From the NCBI GenBank assembly GCA_023382535.1, contig JAHDWA010000015.1:136413-200412 (forward strand): DNA of 64,000 nt, read 5' to 3'. Under the pieces are notes generated by a model. The model was given only the letters and a program-made list of their open reading frames with translations. It searched no databases and had not been told where the DNA came from. Shown in pieces: positions 10,026-16,139 of this stretch (positions within the stretch are counted from its first letter, which is position 1; each line of letters begins with the position of its first letter). Made by a program: the position numbers and the translations under genes. This DNA is from Anaerolineae bacterium. GTDB taxonomy: Bacteria > Chloroflexota > Anaerolineae > 4572-78 > J111.

Positions 10026-10361
10026 ATGACGATAAAGACGCTGGCTTTTCCCGACGAATGGTTAATAGAAAAACTGCCCCGTTTATACCAGGAGCGACCC
10101 GATTTGGTATCTCCTCTCCTTGATAATCTACTGGCCGAGAGTGAAGAATTACGCTGGACGCTGGCCATTGAAGCTTATCAGGAACGCCGGATTAATCTCG
10201 GCAAAGCTGCCGAATTTCTCGGCCTTCATGAATTACAGTTCAGAGAGCGCTTTTTAGAATTAGGTATTCCTCTACGGTTAGGTCCGGCTGACCTGACTGA
10301 GGCCAAAGCCGAAGTCGAAGCGGTACGCACTTGGTATGGTCAAAATCCAGACGAGCGATAA
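10026..10361 (+). CDS. UPF0175-like antitoxin
   Basis: About 111 residues. The central segment, AYQERRINLGKAAEFLGL followed by FRERFLELGIPL, is the helix-turn-helix-like signature of UPF0175 proteins, which commonly precede DUF3368/PIN toxins. The frame extends to ATG 10005, but ATG 10026 has an AGGTGAG site at the right distance while 10005 has none. The next gene, a PIN-type toxin, starts three bases after the stop, so the pair is one transcript. The antitoxin is expected to bind both the toxin and the shared promoter. It looks intact although its partner is broken. Confidence 0.75.
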   Translation: MTIKTLAFPDEWLIEKLPRLYQERPDLVSPLLDNLLAESEELRWTLAIEAYQERRINLGKAAEFLGLHELQFRERFLELGIPLRLGPADLTEAKAEVEAVRTWYGQNPDER

Positions 10362-10363
10362 CC

Positions 10364-10837
10364 GTGACGGTATTATTGGATAACACAGTACTTTCTAACT
10401 TTGCCCTGGTTGAACAGGCCAACCTCGTACACCTGGCTCTCGGTCAAAATGTCGCCACAACCGATATTGTTTGGAACGAGTTCGAAACCGGTCTGCGCCT
10501 GGGCAAATTGCCGAAGCAAGATTGGTCGTGGTTATCCATCCTAACGCTGACCGAAGCCGAAAAGCCTCTTTAAAATCTTCTGAGCCAGCGCTTAAATGCC
10601 GGTGAAGCCGCCTGTTTAGCTGTCGCTCATCATCGAAATTATGGAGTTTTTACCGACGACCGGGATGCGCGAGCGTTAGGAGCAGTGTGGCGCGTTCCGA
10701 TTTCCGGAACATTAGGTCTCTTGGTACTAGCGGTAGATTTAAAGCTTCTCTCCCTTTCCGAAGGTGATACTCTATTAGCCAAAATGATTAGCAACGGATA
10801 TCGTTCGCCGGTAATCTCATTGCAGGAATTACGTTGA
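10364..10837 (+). pseudogene. DUF3368/PIN-type toxin interrupted by an in-frame TAA
   Basis: The gene starts at GTG 10364, three bases after the antitoxin stop, and its protein opens VTVLLDNTVLSNFALVEQA like a PIN nuclease with the first acidic residue in place. After 69 codons a TAA (10571-10573) interrupts it. The same frame then continues for about 88 more codons with clear family features: LNAGEAACLAVA, YGVFTDDRDARALG and GTLGLLVLAV. There is no frameshift; a single base change in the stop codon would restore a protein of about 157 residues. Either the toxin is inactivated or the base is a sequencing error. Its end overlaps the convergent kinase-like gene by nine bases. Confidence 0.75.
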
Positions 10838-11524
10838 GCTAACCGGCTTATCTTGCCGAGTAGGCAGGGTGAAAGAGATCTCCAACCGCTTGAGTTCCTC
10901 TTGTACGTTCACATGCAACTGGCCGCCGTGCATTTCGATGATGGAGCGGCTGAAGAAGAAGACTGGGTCGTTGGGATCACCGAAATAAAACAATCTTTCA
11001 CTTCCAGAAGCGGTGATACTGAGCGTAACCCAATCGTCGTCACCATTGAGAGTAAGTAAAATTGAGTCCGCTTCTCCGAGGTAAATTGCCCCTTGTGCCT
11101 CCGATAATATCCATTTCAGGACTTGTTGAATGCGTCCCTGATCGGCCCAAATTTTGGGCAAATAATGGGGCAGATTTTGTTCCACCTTAACTTGGGTAGC
11201 AGATATAACCTGCCCAATAAGTTGCCTCAAATCAACTTCTTCAATATATAGAGATAATTCCCCATATACGAGACGAAATATATCATGTAGAAAATTGAAG
11301 ATTTCTATTACCGCGTTTCCATTCTGCTGAATTACGGTTAAATATTTCTTTCGTTTTTTACTGAGAGAATCGGTACTATCCTCGCTTTTTAACATAACCT
11401 CTGAGAAGCCAACGATAGAGGTGAGTGGATGACGCGCTTCTCTAAGCACCAGTATGGAATTTTGCAGTACGCGTTCAGTCTGTGGAGTTAATTGCTTCTC
11501 AGGTTTGGCCGGCTCTGCTGTCAT
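10829..11524 (-). CDS. Degenerate histidine-kinase-like protein
   Basis: 231 residues. The first half looks like a HisKA dimerisation helix pair with a His in REARHPLTSIVGFSEVML. The second half resembles an HATPase fold (WADQGRIQQVLKWILSEAQ) and ends with a late-domain segment (SIIEMHGGQLHV). The key Asn of the N box is replaced, and no DxGxG or GxGLG nucleotide-binding loops are visible, so ATP binding is doubtful. It has no sensor or membrane segment. It lies seven bases downstream of hepT on the same strand and may be a pseudokinase or a decaying gene. I cannot assign a partner. Confidence 0.65.
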   Translation of the reverse strand: MTAEPAKPEKQLTPQTERVLQNSILVLREARHPLTSIVGFSEVMLKSEDSTDSLSKKRKKYLTVIQQNGNAVIEIFNFLHDIFRLVYGELSLYIEEVDLRQLIGQVISATQVKVEQNLPHYLPKIWADQGRIQQVLKWILSEAQGAIYLGEADSILLTLNGDDDWVTLSITASGSERLFYFGDPNDPVFFFSRSIIEMHGGQLHVNVQEELKRLEISFTLPTRQDKPVSST

Positions 11525-11530
11525 ATTTTC

Positions 11531-11872
11531 TTACTCAACCGACCCAATAATTTGCTCAAGTTCAGCGATCAGCGGGGGTAGGTCAGCCGTAACAGTATCC
11601 CAAACTCGATCCAGGTCAATATCAAAATAGGCGTGTATCAGACGATTTCTCATGCCCACCATACTTGGCCAGGGAATTTGGGGCATCTGTGAGCGGCTTT
11701 CTTTAGAAACAGTAGCCGCAGCTTCGCCAATGATTTCAATCAATTTAAGCAGGGACAAAGCCAACATGCGGTCAGAGTCTAGATCACCACGGGTTCGGTT
11801 TTGGACAAAAGATTCGGCCTCTTTGGCTGCGTCGAGCATGTGGTAGAGGCGAACCAGATCATCTTTGTTCAT
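11531..11872 (-). CDS. hepT: HepT-like HEPN toxin (DUF86)
   Basis: 113 residues, the normal HepT length. HepT proteins are HEPN-fold RNases that inhibit growth. The catalytic motif RNRLIHAYF gives Arg75, His80 and Tyr82 (Rx4HxY). In characterised HepT/MntA systems that tyrosine is the residue AMPylated by the antitoxin. The start codon lies inside the last 14 bases of the upstream mntA-like gene, the standard arrangement of this pair. All key residues are present, so this toxin appears functional. Confidence 0.88.
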   Translation of the reverse strand: MNKDDLVRLYHMLDAAKEAESFVQNRTRGDLDSDRMLALSLLKLIEIIGEAAATVSKESRSQMPQIPWPSMVGMRNRLIHAYFDIDLDRVWDTVTADLPPLIAELEQIIGSVE

Positions 11873-12185
11873 ACTGCACTTCAGCGTCAGCCATCACTTC
11901 TTGCCGAAAATAACGACTCAATTCCGCAGGCGTGCGCAAATCTACTTTGCGTCCTACTCTCTCTGAAAGTTCAATTTCCAGCGAGGCTAGTTTCAAGAAA
12001 CCGACGGTCTGACCTGGCTCAAATTCAACCAGGATATCAAGGTCACTCTCCGGACCAAAATCATCGCGCAAGGCAGAACCGAATAAAGACAACTTACGAA
12101 TATGATGTCGCTGACAAAATGCCGCGACCTCAGCAGGAGATAAGCCGAGCCTACTTTGTTCGGTTGCCGCAATTTTAGTTATCAT
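11859..12185 (-). CDS. mntA: MntA-like nucleotidyltransferase antitoxin
   Basis: 108 residues of the minimal nucleotidyltransferase family. The active-site pattern is present: GSALRDDFGPESDLDILVEF with Gly36-Ser37, Asp48 and Asp50. Proteins of this kind neutralise the HepT toxin by transferring AMP to a tyrosine next to its catalytic motif. It is the upstream gene of the pair and overlaps hepT by 14 bases. No ribosome binding site is obvious before the ATG at 12185. Confidence 0.87.
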   Translation of the reverse strand: MITKIAATEQSRLGLSPAEVAAFCQRHHIRKLSLFGSALRDDFGPESDLDILVEFEPGQTVGFLKLASLEIELSERVGRKVDLRTPAELSRYFRQEVMADAEVQYEQR

Positions 12186-12195
12186 GCTTCACTGC

Positions 12196-12289
12196 TCACT
12201 GCACTTTCTTCAATCGTTCCAACTCCACCCGCAAACGGGTGGCCTCGCTTAACTCAATCATCGTTTCCACAGGACAATGTACCGGAAAC
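12196..12289 (-). pseudogene. Possible 3' remnant of a lost gene
   Basis: The minus strand reads about 30 codons with coding-like composition, ending LSEATRLRVELERLKKVQ and a stop, with an upstream in-frame stop near 12290. It may be the tail of a gene disrupted when the toxin-antitoxin island arrived. The rest of the 163-base gap before thrC shows nothing else. Confidence 0.2.
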
Positions 12290-12348
12290 GCGAAGGTGCG
12301 TCAATGCAAGAGGTTGGTTTTGGACCTATAGGCTAAGCAGACTTCCAC

Positions 12349-13671
12349 TTATAATCGCTGCTCGATCACCCGCCGCACTTCGCTTAACTCCGCCCCAATC
12401 TGCACCGGCGCATTGGCGAATTGAGCATTAAGCCAGGCCCCGGTGTGATAATCTACGGTCGCGCCGGGGTCTTTCATCAGGTTGCCGGTCAGGATGCCGA
12501 CGATGGTTTCGTGGGGCTGGATGACGCCTTCGGCGATCAGTTTGCGCGTCCCGGCCACCGCCGCCGCCGAAGCCGGCTCGCAGCCGATGCCGGCCCGGTC
12601 CACCACCGCTTTGGCATCCATGATTTCATCGTCGGTGACGCTGGTCACGATGCCGTCAGTCCACTTGAGGGTGCGGATAGCCCGTTCGTAGCTGACCGGG
12701 TTGCCAATCCGAATCGCCGTGGCGATAGTTTCGGCCTTCATCGTGTGGTGTTCGGCAAAGTTAGTTTGATAACTCCGGTAAAAAGGACTGGCCCCGGCCG
12801 CCTGCACGGCGGCGATGCGCGGAATCTTGTCTACCAGGCCTAACTGCTGCGCCTCGTACAGGGCTTTGCCAAAGGCGGCGGTGTTGCCCAGATTGCCGGC
12901 GGGCAGCACGATCCAGTCGGGCGACTGCCAGTTGAAGCCCTGCAAAATTTCCAGCGGGATAGATTTTTGCCCTTCCAGGCGGAAGGGATTGAGCGAGTTG
13001 AGCAGGTAGACGCCCATCTCATTACAGACCTGCTGGACCAGGGTCATAGCATCGTCAAAATCGCCCTGGATTTGGAGGGTGTAAGCGCCGTAGGCCAGGG
13101 CCTGGGCTAGCTTACCGGCCGCAATTTTGCCGGAAGGAATAAAAATCAGGGCCGGAATATTGGCCAGCGCGGCATACGCGGCCAGCGAAGCCGAGGTGTT
13201 GCCGGTCGAAGCGCAGGCAACGGCCCTGGCTCCCAGCAGCTTGGCCTGGGTCACGCCGACGGTCATCCCCCGGTCTTTGAAGGAGCCGGTCGGATTTTCA
13301 CCTTCGTGCTTGAGGAAGAGGGCGTCCGCGCCGACCCAGTTGGACAGGCGCGGGTGTTCATAGAGCGGCGTATTCCCCTCCGGGCGGGAGACGATGGTAT
13401 CCAGGGTGGCCGGCAGAATGATCTCGCGGTAGCGCCAGACGCCGGAATTGGTGGTCGGGGTGACACGCGGCCCTGGCGCGCCGCTCAAGCGGCCATCAAA
13501 TAAGCCACGGCTGACCAGCGGGCGCAGCGTCTCTAAATCGTGCCAAACATCCAGTTGGCCGCCGCACTCGCACAAGTAGCGCACCTCGTCAGCCGGATAT
13601 GATTTGTGGCAGTGCAAACACTGGAGTGAAATCGTGGAGGAAGAATCTGAATTGTTGTTAAGTTGGGACAT
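12349..13671 (-). CDS. thrC: Threonine synthase
   Basis: 440 residues. A PLP enzyme converting O-phosphohomoserine to threonine. An N-terminal zinc-ribbon-like segment has four cysteines (CLHCH at about 18-22, CEC at 34-36), as in the archaeal/Chloroflexi-type enzymes. The PLP lysine is Lys132 in NPTGSFKDRG, and a Ser/Gly-rich phosphate loop (ACASTGNTSAS) and GNLGNTAAFGKA follow. The frame extends 16 codons further up, but that segment reads through a repeat tract, so ATG 13671 is chosen. asd lies further along the same strand, with the toxin-antitoxin island between them. Confidence 0.95.
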   Translation of the reverse strand: MSQLNNNSDSSSTISLQCLHCHKSYPADEVRYLCECGGQLDVWHDLETLRPLVSRGLFDGRLSGAPGPRVTPTTNSGVWRYREIILPATLDTIVSRPEGNTPLYEHPRLSNWVGADALFLKHEGENPTGSFKDRGMTVGVTQAKLLGARAVACASTGNTSASLAAYAALANIPALIFIPSGKIAAGKLAQALAYGAYTLQIQGDFDDAMTLVQQVCNEMGVYLLNSLNPFRLEGQKSIPLEILQGFNWQSPDWIVLPAGNLGNTAAFGKALYEAQQLGLVDKIPRIAAVQAAGASPFYRSYQTNFAEHHTMKAETIATAIRIGNPVSYERAIRTLKWTDGIVTSVTDDEIMDAKAVVDRAGIGCEPASAAAVAGTRKLIAEGVIQPHETIVGILTGNLMKDPGATVDYHTGAWLNAQFANAPVQIGAELSEVRRVIEQRL

Positions 13672-13687
13672 GGTATTTTCTTTCTTA

Positions 13688-13798
13688 CAAGGTAACAAAG
13701 TAGCAGGGTAGCAGAGCACAGGTTACAGAGTCACTGGTTACAAGGTGCAGATCATTTTACAACCTGCTACCTTGAAACTTGCTACTTGTTACCTGTCA
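13688..13798. repeat. STRR-like intergenic tract with inverted halves
   Basis: Near-heptameric units such as GGTAACA, GTAGCAG and GGTTACA fill the gap. The right half (ending ...CTTGTTACCTG) is roughly the reverse complement of the left half, so the tract could fold. It lies between thrC and the 3' end of the next gene. Confidence 0.6.
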
Positions 13799-15000
13799 TC
13801 CTCTTTAATTTCGATGATTATCTCTTCTTCGGCAAAGTCATCGTCGTCAACTTTTCCCCAACCCAGCCGGTAAAGCCAGACCAGCCCGACCAGGACAACG
13901 CCCATAAAGACCAGGGCCACACCGCCGATACAGGCTGTTGTTCCGGCGACACCCAGCAGCCCTGTTGGCGGCAGCCCGGCGGCCGATAACTCCGGTACGG
14001 AACGGCGGGACTGGGCGATAGGAGTCGCCTGGAACCGCTTCTTTGGCTCATAGGTTGCGGTAGGTGACGGCGTGGCCGAGGGAGTCAAGGTTGGAGGCGG
14101 GGCGATAGTATTGGCCGGCACGGGCGTCGGCGTGGCAACTGGCGAAACCGGTTCGACGGTAGCTAACTCGGCCTGTGCCACCTCGACGGATACGTCGGCT
14201 AACTCTGCTACGGCTGGCTCTGGCGGCTCCTCCGTGGCCGGGACAGGGGTGGTCGTGGGCGGTTCAGGTACAGGCGTGTCGGTGGGCGGGGGCGGGACCG
14301 GGGTGTCGGTGGGCGGCGGCTCAGTCGGAGCAACGACGGGAGCGGCGTTGCCGGCGACTTGTTTCATACCAATATCGTCAATCCAAAACTTATCCTTCGA
14401 AGGGGGGATAGAATAGCCTTTTTCGGCGGCGCGCTGCCGCCAGCGATCGTCAATCCGTAAAAATACAGTAATCGTGTCAGCCTGGGCTGTCGCCGTGACT
14501 TCTTGATTGCCACAGATTTTGCAGTCGTTGCGCGTATTTTCGGGTCCCCAGATAATATCAGGCGAGCGCGGGTCGGTGCCGCCAAAGGGGTCAATACCCA
14601 TTTTCCGGCCAATGCCGCCAACCTGGTCATAAACTGATTTATCGTTGACAAACGAGTCAAAGACTAACCAGACAATATTGGCATAATAAGTATTGCCCTT
14701 GACCACCGGCACCTGTTGGTAGATCCCCCCCACAAAGTAATTCTCGGTGACGATATAACCGGCGGGGCACAACGGCGCGTGGCATTCTCCGCCACCCTGC
14801 AGCACATCAAAGCTAGCCGAGCCGTCTTCGGTAAATGGCTGCCAGCGGTCCTTGCCGTTGTCAAAATTGCAGTTGGGCAGTATATTTTCCGACTGCTGGC
14901 AAGTATCGGGGGGATTATCCTGCATCAAGGCTCCCACCGAAGGTTGCCAGACAAAGATTAAGGCCAGTAAAAGAAAGAGCAAAAGGTAACGCAGTTTCAC
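13789..15000 (-). CDS. Exported Thr/Pro-rich protein with C-terminal membrane anchor
   Basis: About 403 residues, not recognised as a named family. A signal peptide (KLRYLLLFLLLALIFVWQ) is followed by a domain of about 200 residues that resembles a carbohydrate-binding beta-sandwich (ILPNCNFDNGKDRWQPF, later DKFWIDDIGM). A long Thr/Pro linker follows (TEPPPTDTPVPPPP and similar), then one transmembrane helix (about 355-385) and an acidic cytoplasmic tail. The frame reaches a TTG at 15051, but GTG 15000 has an AGGG site six bases ahead and puts the signal peptide at the N-terminus. A good promoter lies at 15040-15068. It is probably a surface protein held in the membrane. Confidence 0.65.
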   Translation of the reverse strand: MKLRYLLLFLLLALIFVWQPSVGALMQDNPPDTCQQSENILPNCNFDNGKDRWQPFTEDGSASFDVLQGGGECHAPLCPAGYIVTENYFVGGIYQQVPVVKGNTYYANIVWLVFDSFVNDKSVYDQVGGIGRKMGIDPFGGTDPRSPDIIWGPENTRNDCKICGNQEVTATAQADTITVFLRIDDRWRQRAAEKGYSIPPSKDKFWIDDIGMKQVAGNAAPVVAPTEPPPTDTPVPPPPTDTPVPEPPTTTPVPATEEPPEPAVAELADVSVEVAQAELATVEPVSPVATPTPVPANTIAPPPTLTPSATPSPTATYEPKKRFQATPIAQSRRSVPELSAAGLPPTGLLGVAGTTACIGGVALVFMGVVLVGLVWLYRLGWGKVDDDDFAEEEIIIEIKEDDR

Positions 15001-15039
15001 TTTTTTCCCTACTTGTTCTAAAAGGAACAACAAAGCGCG

Positions 15040-15068
15040 AGTATACCCCAAGCTAGTGGAGATGGCAA
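15040..15068 (-). promoter_or_regulatory. Predicted promoter for the exported Thr/Pro protein
   Basis: On the minus strand TTGCCA (15068-15063), a 17-base spacer, then TATACT (15045-15040), 40 bases upstream of the GTG start. Confidence 0.6.
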
Positions 15069-15118
15069 GTCAAAAAATTAACCGCAAATTTCACGGATGA
15101 CGCAGAAAAATAGGCTAA

Positions 15119-15193
15119 AGGTGACTGGCAATTGGTTTGTCCTAAGCTTTGCTGTTCTCAATCTTCTTGAAAGAAGAAAAGTGCCAGTCACCT
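15119..15193. repeat. Inverted repeat with AGGTGACTGGCA ends
   Basis: AGGTGACTGGCA (15119-15130) and its near-exact reverse complement TGCCAGTCACCT (15182-15193) bracket about 50 bases, within which a second short inverted pair (CTTCTTGAAAGAAG) is seen. The same arm sequence recurs as a shorter hairpin at 63859-63888. Confidence 0.65.
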
Positions 15194-15232
15194 GAGTAGC
15201 AAAAAGTATTTGAACGGCATTTCTCATAAACT

Positions 15233-15271
15233 AATAAAAAACCGGCCAGCTCGCAGCGAGTGGCCGGTTTA
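15233..15271 (-). terminator. Rho-independent terminator of the TPR-like gene
   Basis: AAACCGGCCACTCG pairs with CGAGCTGGCCGGTTT (one mismatch) and on the minus strand is followed by TTTTTTATTAG. It lies just past the stop of the gene ending at 15291. Confidence 0.8.
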
Positions 15272-15290
15272 CAGAATGGCAACGCGCTTG

Positions 15291-16034
15291 TTAAGAGCCG
15301 CCAACAGTGGGCAGAACCACCGGGGTCGAGGTCGGAGTGGGCAGGTCAGTTGGTTTTGGAGTGGGTAGTTCAAGCGGCGGTTTGGTGGGAAGGGGCGTGT
15401 TGGTGGGTGGCGCAACCGGCGTATCAGTTGCCGCCGGCTCGGCAGTCGGCTGGACTTCGCCGCCGCCTACCGTCGCTTCCGGAGTGGTTTGCCCGCTGGC
15501 TGGCTCAAGCCCTCCGCCCATCAAATTGTAAACAGCGACCCCTCCCAGGGCACAAATTATCAGCAGCACCAAGACCGCCAGCACGATGAGCCGGGGATTA
15601 AGCTTAAACCCACCGCCCTTCTTTTTGGCGGCCTGCTTCGACGATTTTCCTTTTGACTTGGCCATCGTGCTGGGCAAGACCAATTCTTCATCTTCATCCT
15701 CTTCGCCGGCGCGGCGAAATTCGTCCAGAAAAGTAGTACCTGTTTCTGGCTCTTCTTCCTCTTCCTCAAGAGCGCTGCGCACGATGTCACCCGGGTTAAA
15801 ATTGCCTGCTCGTAATGCGGCTATACTTTGCTGGGCGACGGAATTATTGGGGTTGAGGGCCAGAACATTCTCAAGGCAAACCTCACGGTCTTCATCGGTA
15901 TCAACGACGGCGGTTAACCATAACCAGACGTTCTCGTTGCCTTCGTCGGTTTCAAGCATTTCCTCCAACAACCGACGCCCTTCTTCTTTATCGCCCATGC
16001 GAATGGCTTGAATAGCATCGTCGAGCATTGACAT
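15291..16034 (-). CDS. TPR-like membrane protein with Thr/Pro-rich exterior tail
   Basis: 247 residues. The N-terminal 80 or so residues form tetratricopeptide-like helices (AIQAIRMGDKEEGRRLLEEMLE, ENVLALNPNNSVAQQSI). An acidic stretch (EEEEEEPE) and a basic stretch (KSKGKSSKQAAKKK) follow, then one transmembrane helix (about 150-172) and a Thr/Pro-rich tail of about 75 residues ending VVLPTVGGS. The TPR part is therefore cytoplasmic and the tail external. A GGGAG site lies eight bases before the ATG. A promoter is predicted upstream and a strong terminator downstream, so it is a single-gene unit. Its role is unknown. Confidence 0.65.
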   Translation of the reverse strand: MSMLDDAIQAIRMGDKEEGRRLLEEMLETDEGNENVWLWLTAVVDTDEDREVCLENVLALNPNNSVAQQSIAALRAGNFNPGDIVRSALEEEEEEPETGTTFLDEFRRAGEEDEDEELVLPSTMAKSKGKSSKQAAKKKGGGFKLNPRLIVLAVLVLLIICALGGVAVYNLMGGGLEPASGQTTPEATVGGGEVQPTAEPAATDTPVAPPTNTPLPTKPPLELPTPKPTDLPTPTSTPVVLPTVGGS

Positions 16035-16084
16035 TGATTTGACTCCCGGGCCAATTGAGGATGACAGTTGAAGCTCTAAAGTCT

Positions 16085-16114
16085 ATTATATCACCAGTTT
16101 AATCAGTATGACAA
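16085..16114 (-). promoter_or_regulatory. Predicted promoter for the TPR-like membrane protein
   Basis: On the minus strand TTGTCA (16114-16109), an 18-base spacer, then TATAAT (16090-16085), about 50 bases before the ATG. Confidence 0.55.
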
Positions 16115-16139
16115 GTTAAATAGGCCCAAGCATTAAGGG

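Noticed and set aside
10571..10590. Frameshift in the PIN-type toxin
   Set aside because: Codon positions before and after the TAA are in the same frame, so it is a nonsense codon and not a frameshift.
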